A DNA stretch of 64,000 nt. Source: Saprospiraceae bacterium (lineage in GTDB: Bacteria; Bacteroidota; Bacteroidia; Chitinophagales; Saprospiraceae). The notes under the pieces are model-generated. The model did not search any database and was not told the origin of the DNA. It saw only the letters and a program-made list of their open reading frames with translations. Positions 38,001-46,816 of the stretch are shown one piece after another. The DNA is taken from contig JADKKF010000014.1 of assembly GCA_016720635.1 (NCBI GenBank), positions 38,501-102,500 on the forward strand, given 5' to 3'. How positions within the stretch are numbered: position 1 is the stretch's first letter; the number at the start of each line of letters is the position of its first letter. The translations under genes and the position numbers were made by a program.

Positions 38001-40153
38001 GATGGGTTGATAGTTATTGATGCGGTTGATTTGCAACCAGAAGCTGTCTGAGTAACTGTAACGGTATAATCACCAGCAGCTAAGCCAGTTCTTATATTGG
38101 AAGTAATACCCGACCCAGCCCAAGCGTAAGTATAACCTGGAGGAGCAGGAGTAATCGAAATGGCCCCATTATCTTGTCCACAGCTTGTTTGAGAGACATT
38201 TGAACCAACGGAAAATGGCGTTGATCCATTGATCGTGATGCTTGTGGATGAAGCACATCCACCAACCGTATTTGTAACGGTAACAATATAATTACCAGAG
38301 GCAAGGTTTGTCCTTGTAGAGGAGCTAAGTCCAATATCGCCCCAATTGTAAGTAAATCCAGCCCCAGCAGGAGTAACAGTTATGGCCCCATTGTCTTGCC
38401 CACAGCTGGTTTGGGTGATATTGGTACCGGCGGTTAACCCAGAAGAAGCATTCAAAGTAAAGCTAGAAGAAGCCCGACATCCAGTCGCGGTTTCGGTGAC
38501 GGTGACGGTAAATGTTCCAGCCCCTAAATTCATAGGATTATTTCCTGAAAGAGCAGCATTAGACCATGCGTAAGTATAACCAGGAGGAGGAGGATTGATT
38601 TCAATGGCACCATTGTTCAAACCACAGCTTGGTTGGCTGACAGTTGGAGTCAATACTAGTGGACTAGAAGGATTTATAGTAAAAATGGAACTGGATTTGC
38701 ACCCAGTCGCAGTTTCTGTCACAGTAACCGTATAAGATCCTGGAGACAAACCCGTTCTAATATTAGTCGTAACACCCGACCCAGCCCAAGTATAGGTATA
38801 ACCAGGAGGAGCCGGAGTAACCGAAATGGCCCCATTGTTATTTCCACAGCTTGCTTGGGTAATATTACCTCCAATGGCAAAAGGAGTGGATGGGTTGATA
38901 GTTATTGATGCGGTTGATATACAACCAGAGGCTGTTTGAGTAACTGTAACGGTATAATCACCAGCAGCTAAGCCAGTTCTTATATTGGTAGTAATACCCG
39001 ACCCAGCCCAAGCATAGGTATAACCAGGAGGAAGAGGAGTAACAGAAATGGACCCATTGTCTTGTCCACAGCTTGTTTGAGTGACATTTGAACCAACGGA
39101 AAATGGCGTTGATCCATTGATTGTGATGCTTGAGGTGGAAGCACATCCACCTACTGTATTTGTAACTGTAACGACATAATTTCCAGGAGAGAGGTTTGTC
39201 CTAGTAGAAGAACTAAGTCCAATATCTGACCAATTGTAATTGTAACTTGCCCCAGTAGGGGTGATTGAAATGGCCCCATTGTTATTTCCGCACATTGTTT
39301 GAGTGATATTCGCCCCAACCATTAATCCAGTTGAAGGATTTAATGTGAAACTAGAACTCGTTCGACACCCAGTCGTAGTTTCGGTAACAGTGACAGTATA
39401 GGTACCAGCGCCTAAATTCATAGGGTTGTTTCCTGAAAGTGCAGCATTGGACCAAGCATAGGTATAATTAGGAGGAGCTGGATTTACTAAAATGGCACCA
39501 TTGTCCAATCCGCAGCTAGGTTGCGTTAATGTGGGACTTATATTGAATAAAGATGAAGGTGTTATGGTAAAAGTGGAACTCGATCTGCACCCAGTGGCTG
39601 TTTCTGTTACGGTAACTGTGTAAGATCCTGGAGACAAACCCGTTCTAGTATTAGTAGTAATACCCGACCCAGCCCAAGAATAAGTATATCCTGGTGGAGC
39701 TGGAGTGACCTCAATCGCCCCATTATTATTCCCACACGTTGTTTGAGTTATATTTCCACCAATAGCCAACGGTGTAGAAGAATTGATGGTTACCGTTGCG
39801 GTTGACCTACAACCAGTGGCGGTTTGAGTAACAGTAACTGTATATGACCCTGGAGCTAATCCGGTTCTAGTATTTGTAGTGACCCCTGATCCAGCCCAAG
39901 CATAAGTATATCCTGGAGGGGCAGGAGTGACTGTAATAGCACCATTATTATTTCCACAACTTGTTTGAGTGACATTGGTAGCTGCAACCAAGGAACAAGG
40001 GTTGCCATAATAATTTAAACAAATTTCATCCATACTAATTGTAGAAAATCGACAGAAAATGGGAATAGTGACCGTGTAGCATAATACATAATCTGCATTT
40101 GGAGTTAAATTTGTATATTCAGGATTGAACCGAATACTGGTCAGGTTGTACAT
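32057..40153 (-). CDS. Giant SprB-repeat surface protein with type B T9SS C-terminal domain
   Basis: 2,698 residues. About 33 tandem domains of roughly 74 residues match SprB-type repeats (for example TSCGNNNGAITVTPAPPGY, then GSYTVTVTQTATGC), each with two Cys roughly 50 residues apart. The first 28 form seven higher-order blocks of four types in fixed order, with an exact 888-bp period in the central copies. Diverged repeats follow. The protein ends with IPNAFSPNGDGINDVFRIY and LRIFDRWGNMVHEE, the CHU_C/gliding-motility C-terminal domain used for T9SS export. The apparent start (MYNLTSIRF) is not the real one: the N-terminal part lies upstream in shifted frames (see 40154-42233). It is probably a cell-surface adhesin, gliding- or matrix-related by analogy with SprB. 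Confidence 0.9.
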   Translation of the reverse strand: MYNLTSIRFNPEYTNLTPNADYVLCYTVTIPIFCRFSTISMDEICLNYYGNPCSLVAATNVTQTSCGNNNGAITVTPAPPGYTYAWAGSGVTTNTRTGLAPGSYTVTVTQTATGCRSTATVTINSSTPLAIGGNITQTTCGNNNGAIEVTPAPPGYTYSWAGSGITTNTRTGLSPGSYTVTVTETATGCRSSSTFTITPSSLFNISPTLTQPSCGLDNGAILVNPAPPNYTYAWSNAALSGNNPMNLGAGTYTVTVTETTTGCRTSSSFTLNPSTGLMVGANITQTMCGNNNGAISITPTGASYNYNWSDIGLSSSTRTNLSPGNYVVTVTNTVGGCASTSSITINGSTPFSVGSNVTQTSCGQDNGSISVTPLPPGYTYAWAGSGITTNIRTGLAAGDYTVTVTQTASGCISTASITINPSTPFAIGGNITQASCGNNNGAISVTPAPPGYTYTWAGSGVTTNIRTGLSPGSYTVTVTETATGCKSSSIFTINPSSPLVLTPTVSQPSCGLNNGAIEINPPPPGYTYAWSNAALSGNNPMNLGAGTFTVTVTETATGCRASSSFTLNASSGLTAGTNITQTSCGQDNGAITVTPAGAGFTYNWGDIGLSSSTRTNLASGNYIVTVTNTVGGCASSTSITINGSTPFSVGSNVSQTSCGQDNGAISITPAPPGYTYAWAGSGITSNIRTGLAAGDYTVTVTQTASGCKSTASITINPSTPFAIGDNITQASCGNNNGAISVTPLPPGYSYAWAGSGVMTNIRTGLSPGSYTVTVTETATGCKSSSIFTINPSSPLVLTPTVSQPSCGLNNGAIEINPPPPGYTYAWSNAALSGNNPMNLGAGTYTVTVTETATGCRTSSSFTLNASAGLTAGANITQTSCGQDNGAITVTPAGAGFTYNWGDIGLSSSTRTNLASGNYIVTVTNTVGGCASSTSITINGSTPFSVGSNVSQTSCGQDNGAISVTPAPPGYTYAWAGSGITTNIRTGLAAGDYTVTVTQTASGCKSTASITINPSTPFAIGGNITQASCGNNNGAISVTPAPPGYSYAWAGSGVITNIRTSLGAGDYTVTVTETATGCKSSSIFTINPSSPLVLTPTVSQPSCGLNNGAIEINPPPPGYTYAWSNAALSGNNPMNLGAGTFTVTVTETATGCRTSSSFTLNASAGLTAGANITQTSCGQDNGAITVTPAGAGFTYNWGDIGLSSSIRTNLSPGNYVVTVTNTVGGCASSTSITINGSTPFSVGSNVSQTSCGQDNGAISVTPAPPGYSYAWAGSGITTNIRTGLAAGDYTVTVTQTASGCKSTASITINPSTPFAIGGNITQASCGNNNGAISVTPAPSGYSYAWAGSGVITNIRTNLGAGDYTVTVTETATGCKSSSIFTITSTGALVLNPIVSQPSCGLNNGAIEINPPPPGYTYAWSNAALSGNNPMNLGAGTYTVTVTETATGCRASSSFTLNASAGLTAGANITQTSCGQDNGAITVTPTGAGFTYNWGDIGLSSSIRTNLSPGNYVVTVTNTVGGCASSTSITINGSTPFSVGSNVSQTSCGQDNGAISVTPAPPGYSYAWAGSGITTNIRTGLAAGDYTVTVTQTASGCKSTTSITINPSTPFAIGGNITQASCGNNNGAVSVIPVPPGYSYAWAGSGVITNIRTGLGAGDYTVTVTESATGCKSSSIFTITSTGALVLNPIVSQPSCGLNNGAIEINPPPPGYTYAWSNAALSGNNPMNLGAGTFTVTVTETATGCRASSSFTLNASAGLTAGANITQTSCGQDNGAITVTPTGAGFTYNWGDIGLSSSIRTNLSPGNYVVTVTNTVGGCASSTSITINGSTPFSVGSNVSQTSCGQDNGAISVTPAPPGYSYAWAGSGITTNIRTGLAAGDYTVTVTQTASGCKSTTTITINPSTPFAIGGNITQASCGNNNGAISVTPTPPGYSYAWAGSGVITNIRTGLGAGDYTVTVTETATGCKSSSIFTITSTGALVLNPIVSQPSCGLNNGAIEINPAPPGYSYAWSNAALSGNNPMNLGAGTYTVTVTETATGCRTSSSFTLNASSGLTAGANITQTSCGQDNGAITVTPAGAGFTYNWGDIGLSSSIRTNLAPGNYVVTVTNTVGGCSASTGFTINGSTNLSISLNGINPSCGLNNGSISVTPNGVGYSYTWQGLGNPSGANPTSLSAGTYTVTVTNIAAGCSSVSSFVLTASQGLNVSGSLSNPSCGLNNGGISVTPSGVGYSYTWQGLGNPSGANPNSLSAGTYSVTVTDIAAGCSSASSFILVASPGVSLNCLQKSPASSGANADGIGSVFISGGASPYTILWVGPSSGQQPGVLGENSVNGLVSGVYSVVVRDGNNCSANCGFSITNSACALNASSRISSPISCFGLSDGKVELTVNQGIGTVNVNWSNGQNSTSLNNLSQGTYRYTVTDGIGCKVVDSISLIAPLPINFNINIDSITCLTRTGTIRVTSITNGTPPYKYSFPAGQPFTNFNGSLSLNNLSPGTHILTIQDERGCQIRDTVVFDSVSGLTVDLPDLVEIELGESVQLIAITNKPTSQISQWNWSSGPKIFNNNSDILIDTPKISGTYRVRVTDLMGCTSEDLVNVIVKKNIKIYIPNAFSPNGDGINDVFRIYSDDLKIEKVNYLRIFDRWGNMVHEEKDFTINGTQKGWNGTFKLLLMKPAVFVYSTEITLLDGSIIKKTGDVTLVE
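33780..39990 (-). repeat. Higher-order tandem repeat, about seven units of 888 bp
   Basis: Inside the giant gene, four 74-codon repeats (starting FSVGSN, FAIGGN, LVLTP/LVLNP and LTAGAN) recur as an 888-bp (296-codon) block. Identical words recur at 888-bp steps, for example the segment at 34518 again at 35406, 36294 and 37182. The central blocks are almost identical; the block nearest the N-terminus is the most diverged. Confidence 0.9.
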
Positions 40154-42233
40154 TTGTTTGAATGGGTGCTAAAGCTATGGGTGCTGCAGCATAATTGGAT
40201 GCGGGTCTGAGCGACCAGGTAGGAGGAGTAGCATTAGCTCCTGGAGGCGATGAACTAGGCCTAATCCCCATTGAAAACCTAGAAATCCTGTTGCATCAGC
40301 TGTCGCGCGAAAACAGTTTGTGACCGAGGCTGGTCCATTTACTGGCACATGAGGGTTCCAGCAACTAGTAATAAGTTCTATCTTGAAGCATAAAATTGGG
40401 AGCCGAGCCCATCCCTGGACCAGCACATGGACTAGCGCACGTACCACATCCTCCAGGTGAGCAAGGCGCATAACTCAATCTATATGGTCCAGCAAAATCG
40501 ATACACCCATCTCCGTTGGCATCGACATTGTTAGTGCCATTACAAGCCGTACCTTGTAATGCACATTCACAATCTATTGTGACAGGTACAATCCAAACGT
40601 CAGATGCTCCTGAAACTAGACTGGATGAGAATCCCGAATTATTACCATCTGAAATGGTGGCTGAAGATGTGAATATCCCTCTAAAACAAGGATTGGTAGT
40701 ATTATATGTTGAGGCAAGGGATAGATTGGCGGCGGTTTGAGCGCAAGTAAAAATAGCATACCCTTTTTCAACACGCAATCCACAGCCAGGTGGAGGATTT
40801 GTTCCATCTCCATTCCATGTAATACTGACATCTTCACAACACGGTACTTGGTATGCTCCACCTACCAAGGGCGCACCAGTTACAGTATATGTTCCTGCGT
40901 CAGCACCACATGTGGAGCCGCAATTTCCAGTCCCTCCAGTATCATCATACACCCATACATAATTATCAGCCAATGATCCACAACTATTGCTGGTATAGGT
41001 TATTATTACACAAAATCGATAACTTGTATTGGGTGTTACAACATATTCATTTCCCGTTCCAAATGAAGAAGCTCCTGCTGAAGGTACGACAGTGCTGCAA
41101 TTGGATTGTAATAATCTATAGGTTCGGTAAAAAGCATAAAGGGGTTCCTCAGTCGATTGTATTTCCAATCGCATTTACGAACCCAATCCTCGTTTCAGAA
41201 GGACCTGTTGTATAGTTCCAACATAGTGTATAATTTGTTCCAGTTGAAGTACTTAGGTCAGGTACAATGTCATATATCGCAGTTGGACTCGCAGCACCAT
41301 AATCAGCTTGAGCAGCAGCGGCATTGCAAAAATGTGCACCCCCGCAGTTAGGGAGTGCATATCTCGCAACCAGACGGAGAGGACTCCTAAGTTACCACGA
41401 ACTGTTGAGGCAACCACGAGCAGAAGTCCGTATACATCTGACAAAAAATAAATGTAAGAGCCATCAGCTGTATTAGATGTAATGGTAGTAGGAGGAAATG
41501 TTCCTGTACAAAAAACGCCAATTTGATTGGATATTATAGGCAAATTACCCTGGTAAATTTGCAGTTGATCTAAGCAAGTCCCAAAAGTAGCTCTAATATC
41601 AAAAGAATTAAAAGTGACACTAACCTTGTCGCCTGGAGTAACTGGGCAAATAGTAGTTCCAGAAGAATTATTATTTGGATAATTTGATGCTCCCCCAGGA
41701 TCAGTAAAAGTTGTAGTAGCACAAGTAGTTTGAGTGATACCACCGATTACGATGGTACGGTTTAAGCACTCCCAAGCAGTCCCATTTGCATTGGTGGAGC
41801 AGGTGAAACTAGTCGGTAACCTAAGTTGTATGGATAGGTCATAGCATTGATCGGTATTCTACTGATTGGAAATCATGTCCATCCCAAAGGCTGTAGAGGG
41901 CCGTATTTGCCAGTCAAATCGTTCCGTTTGCAAAGTCCACAGAGAATGGGGCAAATCCATTCAGAGGATTAGCTCCATTTCACTGTTGATCCAAAATTGA
42001 TCCAGCCTCAAGGATCTATTGGGCGACACCTCATACAAGCACATTCTTACTATCATTGTATATGTGCCATTCCCATTATTTATTATAATGTAGCTAAATT
42101 TACAATCATCACATGCCTTTCCAAATTCTATAAATGTTAAAATGCAGAAAACTATTAAAAATAATTTTGCCATTCCTTTGTTGAAATATGACAATTTACT
42201 TGATATTTTTGGTATTGAAAATCTTGGAGCCAT
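40154..42233 (-). pseudogene. N-terminal part of the giant surface protein, broken by multiple frameshifts
   Basis: Minus-strand coding sequence in alternating frames. It starts at ATG 42233 or 42173 with a signal peptide (MAKLFLIVFCILTFIEFGKA) and CDDCKFSYIIINNGNGTY. It continues in other frames with GANPLNGFAPFSVDFANGT, a CUB-like segment (DPGGASNYPNNNSSGTTICP, DKVSVTFNSFDIRATFGTC), LCWNYTTGPSETRIGFVNAI, then an 810-bp open frame (40365-41174; SYRFCVIITYTSNSCGSLAD and DVSITWNGDGTNPPPGCG), WNPHVPVNGPASVTNCF, and TWSLRPASNYAAAPIALAP, leading into the repeat frame near 40153. I count at least six shifts. A low-quality assembly patch or a decayed 5' end are both possible. The sequence is continuous, Cys-rich and of one style, so it belongs with the 2,698-residue frame. 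Confidence 0.75.
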
Positions 42234-42269
42234 ATGAGTGATTAATTAAAATTTAGGGAATTTGGGATT

Positions 42270-42311
42270 GATTAAAAATCAAAGCCCTTTGTCTTGATGG
42301 GTACAAAGGGC
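42270..42311 (-). terminator. Terminator-like hairpin after the beta-helix T9SS gene
   Basis: On the minus strand: stem GCCCTTTGT / ACAAAGGGC with a 10-nt loop, followed by TTTGATTTTT. It lies 50 bp after the stop of the gene ending at 42361. Confidence 0.6.
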
Positions 42312-42360
42312 CTTGATGAACGACATATTATTTTTTAAAAATTGTGTATTTGAAATTATT

Positions 42361-44988
42361 TTATTGTTTCATAAATCTATGTGTTGACTTCTCAGCGCTT
42401 TTTTCTCTTTCTATCAAAATGCTGTACATGCCTCTTGGTAAATCTCCAACCTCGATGTATCCATTTGAAGCTATCCCGCTGGTAATCTCTGTGCCTAATT
42501 GATTGAATATTTTGAATGTATATTCTGAATCAAGCGTTTCACCTGTCGAGTTTTTGATATAAAGCCTATCATTTACTGGATTTGGATAGATTTTTATATT
42601 ATCTGCCATTTTATTGCTGATGCTTATTATCGATGAAAAAGTATATTTTGCATCAATGTCAACCATTTTTAGTCTATAATAATATAGATTGCTGGTTAAA
42701 TTTTTGTGTATAAATTCATACTCAGCACCTTGAAATTCATTTCCGCTTTTAGCTTTTCGGTGCAGTGGTTCAAAATTTATACCGTCTTTGCTCACTAATA
42801 ATTCAAAATGAGAAGCACGAACTTCTGATGAGGTTTTCCATCTAATTATATTGCTTTCGTTTTCCCTTTTTCCTACAAATGATACTAAATTTATTGGTAG
42901 AACTACTGAAGTTAAACCAGCATTGACAAATCCATAATGTAAAAAACTGTTGTTAGCATCTGTATTGTTCAAAACTGTTGTATTGGTACTTGAACAAGAT
43001 GGACAAATAGTAATGGGTCCTGAAAGCCCTGAGCTTATGCCAAAATCACTATCATTGGTCGTGTTGGAACCTGGATTGTTCTGAAATGTCAAATATTGTC
43101 CAGATGGAGGAACAATTCTAATATAGTAAGTCGCGCCCGCATCTAATCCTGTAAATAAGTAAGAGCCGTTTGCTCCTGTTACCATAGTTGCTAAAACAGT
43201 CACGCCATCAGCAGCTAAAAGCTGAACTGTAACCCCCGCAAGCGAAGAATTTCCTGCACTATTGCCATCGGGTGTACTTGTATCATCAAATACAAATCCT
43301 CTGATGGATCCCTGATTTGTACAATTAACAATGGTAGCTGACGCTCCAGGACATGAGGTACAAGCTGTAACACCAGAGGTCACCCCTGTAAACCCAGGGC
43401 CAGTCCCTGCACTTGTGGTACTAGATGTTGCAGCTATGATATTGTTTGTCAGAGTTACATTGGTTAGCTCTACTGACGTACCATATAAGCAAGTAAAATT
43501 TGATTCATTGGTAGAAGTGCCAGCTGCAGAACTTGTAGCCACACTAAAAAGGTTATTATCTAAAACTGAATTAATAACATCAATGTCGCTAGTACTAAAA
43601 CAAGCCCCATTGATCTTTAATGCACCAGCTCGAGCATTAGTATTGGAAGATGCCGATTTGTTACCAGTAAAAGTTACATTTTCAAAATAGGCTTTTGTGA
43701 CACCAGTTTGTGATCCACATGCCGTTGCATCCCTTCTGACGAAAACGGCGGATCCACCAGAGTTATTAGTAGTTGTTCCCCCACTAAAATTTCCCGAAAA
43801 GTAACTATTGACTACACTGATATTGTTAGATACGTCTGCATAAATGCCTCCTCCAAGCAATGCGCAGTTGTTGTAAAATTCTGTATTAGATATCGATAAT
43901 AATGCGCCTTGAGTTGCTGCGTTATTTGAGTTTCCGACATAAATAGCACCTCCATATTGAGTGTCTTCAGAAGCAATCCAATCTGGATTGTTGGTAGCTC
44001 TACCGTTATTACTGAATTTACAGCCAGTAAAATCTACTTTTGCCATATCGGTGATGGCTACTGCTCCTCCCCACCAAGTGGTTCCACCTGAAGTGAAATT
44101 ACAGGTAAAATTGGTGTTGGTGAATGTAACTTGTGCACTACCAGATAGTTCGATGGCTCCCCCATTACTAGAGTTTGCTTCATTTCCTGAAAAAGTACAG
44201 CCTACAAAATCCACATGTGCTCCCTGAACATCTGCTGCGCCACCGCCATCATTGCTGAAATTACAGGAGAAAGTGGTGTTGATTATGTTCAAATCACCAA
44301 GTGCAGACCCTGTAACATATAACGCACTAGAGGTAGGCGAACCCACAGTGGTTGGAGATACTGCTCCAGGATTGCTGTTTCTTATGAAATTACAACCTAT
44401 AATGGTACCGGTGGTATTGGCTCCTACAGCCACTTTTACCGCATCGGTACCCCAGTTGCAATTGTCAAAGGTACAATTGCTGACCACATAACCTGAAGCC
44501 GTGCTTGGAATAGCTAGAGCACCACCACTAGGTACGCCTGCAAATCCTTTGAATGTAAAGCCAGTAAGGGTACTGTTTGAGGCCATAGTTGCGAAGCAAA
44601 TAGCAGTCGTACCATTAGACGTATTGTCCAGAATAGCTCCGTTACCATTAACGACCATGCCTGATAGCAAATTATGTCCGCCATCCGCATCGCCCCAATC
44701 TGCATTTACTCCGATACCTCCAGATGCAGGTCCCATTTTGTAATAGCCTGGAGCGAAATTGATGGTGGTTACCCCGTTAGCCACTGCATAGTTGTAAGCA
44801 GCTGTCCAGGTGGCAAATGGTGTCGCACCTGCAGTACTTGCAGCATTTGTGTTCATTTGGGCTACAGTCAAGCCAGCATAACACGACAATGGCGCTATTT
44901 CAATACTTGATGCCGAAAAGGCATTTTGACTATAAAAAGAAAATAGGAGAGCAAAAACAAATAGAAATTTTGAAACGATTCTTTTCAT
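42361..44988 (-). CDS. Secreted beta-helix protein with SdrD-B-like and type A T9SS sorting domains
   Basis: 875 residues. The order is signal peptide (FLFVFALLFSFYSQNAFSAS); right-handed beta-helix/polymorphic-OMP-like repeats at about 40-560, with rungs such as DFVGCTFSGNEANSSNGGAI and FTGCKFSNNG; an SdrD_B-like carboxypeptidase-type domain at about 565-665 (IRGFVFDDTSTPDGNS, LFTGLDAGATYYIRIVPPSG); a fibronectin-like module at about 700-790 (IIRWKTSSEVRASHFELLVS); and a type A sorting domain (IKIYPNPVNDRLYIKN, then MYSILIEREKS). It is exported by T9SS and probably surface-anchored. It lies directly upstream of the giant SprB-repeat gene on the same strand, but a hairpin separates them. Confidence 0.9.
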   Translation of the reverse strand: MKRIVSKFLFVFALLFSFYSQNAFSASSIEIAPLSCYAGLTVAQMNTNAASTAGATPFATWTAAYNYAVANGVTTINFAPGYYKMGPASGGIGVNADWGDADGGHNLLSGMVVNGNGAILDNTSNGTTAICFATMASNSTLTGFTFKGFAGVPSGGALAIPSTASGYVVSNCTFDNCNWGTDAVKVAVGANTTGTIIGCNFIRNSNPGAVSPTTVGSPTSSALYVTGSALGDLNIINTTFSCNFSNDGGGAADVQGAHVDFVGCTFSGNEANSSNGGAIELSGSAQVTFTNTNFTCNFTSGGTTWWGGAVAITDMAKVDFTGCKFSNNGRATNNPDWIASEDTQYGGAIYVGNSNNAATQGALLSISNTEFYNNCALLGGGIYADVSNNISVVNSYFSGNFSGGTTTNNSGGSAVFVRRDATACGSQTGVTKAYFENVTFTGNKSASSNTNARAGALKINGACFSTSDIDVINSVLDNNLFSVATSSAAGTSTNESNFTCLYGTSVELTNVTLTNNIIAATSSTTSAGTGPGFTGVTSGVTACTSCPGASATIVNCTNQGSIRGFVFDDTSTPDGNSAGNSSLAGVTVQLLAADGVTVLATMVTGANGSYLFTGLDAGATYYIRIVPPSGQYLTFQNNPGSNTTNDSDFGISSGLSGPITICPSCSSTNTTVLNNTDANNSFLHYGFVNAGLTSVVLPINLVSFVGKRENESNIIRWKTSSEVRASHFELLVSKDGINFEPLHRKAKSGNEFQGAEYEFIHKNLTSNLYYYRLKMVDIDAKYTFSSIISISNKMADNIKIYPNPVNDRLYIKNSTGETLDSEYTFKIFNQLGTEITSGIASNGYIEVGDLPRGMYSILIEREKSAEKSTHRFMKQ

Positions 44989-45099
44989 GAGCTTACGATT
45001 TATTACTAAAAAATGAATTACGAATACAAAATTAATTGTAATATAGCCTCATCAAAATATATTTTTATTAACATTAGTAAGTCTGAAAACCCTTAATTT

Positions 45100-46623
45100 A
45101 TGAAGAATAGTAGTGTTTTTAATTTGATAAAAGGTATGGATACCAGTGAAAAGAGGCATTTTAGCCTCTTCTCAAAAAGACATATTTTAGGAAGTCTAAA
45201 TAAATATACACTTTTATTTAATTCTATGAACGGGATGGATACAGAGAATGATTCTGAATTAATTCAAATATTACAAAAAAATGAATATGATGCCACCTTT
45301 CTCGCCGCAGATAAAAATTATTTGTATAATCAAATTCTAAGAAGTTTTCAGACCTTTCACCGAAAGAAAACCTCTACGATCCATTTGACAGAATTGTTGA
45401 CTACAATAGAAATCCTCTACGAGAAGGGTCTTTATGATTTATGTGAAAAAGAAACTCAAAAAGCAAAGAAAATAGCGCTTGAGATCGAAAATTATTCTTT
45501 TCTATTGGAGATAATCAACTGGGAGCGCAAAACCATCGGATACACTCAGGGTTTTCAAAAAGCATATGAGGTTAACTCTACTATAAAAAATTATCTAGCT
45601 CTATTAAGCAACCAGATTGAATATACCGATCTTTATTATGAGTCACTGGAGTTAAGATTCAAAGATTTTAAAGCCCGTAGATTGGATAATATTGAGATGT
45701 TTGAATCCTTGCTTAAAAATCCTCTTTTGCAGGACGAAAATTTGGCTGTAACGTTACTGTCAAAAATCAGATTCCACCTTGTTTATTCTAATTATTATTA
45801 TATCAAAAATGAATCCAAGTCAGAGTATTACCACCTTGATTATTTGATAAAATTAATGGAGGATTCTTCTTATTACATTAAAGAAAACCCCTTTGATTAC
45901 TTATATATCACCTATTATATGATAGAGTTGATGATAAAAAAAATGCCAAATGAAGTCCCTAGTGCTCTTGAAAAATTAAAGGAATTTCCTGCACGATTTG
46001 ATATATCAAAGCGCAAAGTATCGACCCAAGTACAAGCTTTTGCTTATATAGCTGAACTTGATTGGCTAAAGGAACAAAATAAATATTCGGAGGGATATCA
46101 GATGATAAATGAAGTTAAATTTTTTATGTCAAAAAATAATGATAACATAGAGCCAGCTTGGCATATCAAGTTTTATTTTTTATTCGGTAGTTTTTGTATC
46201 GCTACGGGTAACTACAAAAAAGCATTAGAATTTTTAAACCATCTTTTTAATAATTATAAAGAAAATCAAAGAGCAGACTATTACAACTATTCAAAGCTTT
46301 TGGTCATTTTAGTCCATTTTAAATTGAATAATTTTGGGTTGATAGAATACATTTTTAAGAACACATTTTTATATTATAAAAAGAAAAATAAATTATTCAA
46401 AATAGAAAAAGTTGTTCTAGATTTTATCAAAGAAATTTCTGCTAATCAATCCCAACTTAGAATTAACCAAAAAATTAAAAACTTGGAGCAGCAACTGCTA
46501 GAACTTCGAGGTGAGAATTTTGAAAAACCAGCTTTTGAGTTGTTCGACATAGGTCTATGGGTTAAGAGCATTATTGAAAATAAAACGATGGAACAATTGG
46601 CCAACCCTAGCCAAACTGTTTAG
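45100..46623 (+). CDS. Uncharacterised helical (TPR-like) protein
   Basis: 507 residues without a signal peptide or membrane span. The sequence is strongly alpha-helical with repeated helical pairs (ILYEKGLYDLCEKETQKAKK, YKKALEFLNHLF) that resemble degenerate TPR repeats, ending in a coiled-coil-like NQKIKNLEQQLLELRGENFE. I do not recognise a named family. It is AT-rich and stands alone between the divergent beta-helix gene and sod. A cytoplasmic scaffolding role is only a guess. Confidence 0.7.
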   Translation: MKNSSVFNLIKGMDTSEKRHFSLFSKRHILGSLNKYTLLFNSMNGMDTENDSELIQILQKNEYDATFLAADKNYLYNQILRSFQTFHRKKTSTIHLTELLTTIEILYEKGLYDLCEKETQKAKKIALEIENYSFLLEIINWERKTIGYTQGFQKAYEVNSTIKNYLALLSNQIEYTDLYYESLELRFKDFKARRLDNIEMFESLLKNPLLQDENLAVTLLSKIRFHLVYSNYYYIKNESKSEYYHLDYLIKLMEDSSYYIKENPFDYLYITYYMIELMIKKMPNEVPSALEKLKEFPARFDISKRKVSTQVQAFAYIAELDWLKEQNKYSEGYQMINEVKFFMSKNNDNIEPAWHIKFYFLFGSFCIATGNYKKALEFLNHLFNNYKENQRADYYNYSKLLVILVHFKLNNFGLIEYIFKNTFLYYKKKNKLFKIEKVVLDFIKEISANQSQLRINQKIKNLEQQLLELRGENFEKPAFELFDIGLWVKSIIENKTMEQLANPSQTV

Positions 46624-46816
46624 CTATTTTACTAGAAAATTATACATTGGAGTTAGAATATTTGGCTTTATGAATATTGAAATTATCGCAATCAACGGCT
46701 TTTTATGGTAGTATGCCCGGGATTATACCTTCCCTTCCATAACTTTTCGTGTTGAAAATTTGTTAGCAATTCTATAAATTAATATAATTTTTTAAAAATT
46801 TAATACATAAATTATC

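Noticed and set aside
34193..39146. Many open frames of 60-110 codons, on both strands, inside the SprB-repeat gene
   Set aside because: They recur at 888-bp intervals as by-products of the repeat and have repeat-like low-complexity translations without starts or context.
33780..39990. CRISPR-like regular array
   Set aside because: Units are protein-coding and contiguous, 222/888 bp, without short repeats and unique spacers.
40124..40153. MYNLTSIRF as the true N-terminus of the giant surface protein
   Set aside because: No signal peptide; coherent upstream coding sequence in shifted frames leads back to a proper signal peptide near 42173.
46690..46760. Sixth copy of the structured element (contains ATGCCCGGGATTATACC)
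   Set aside because: Only a short resemblance; the opening and closing blocks and hairpins are absent.
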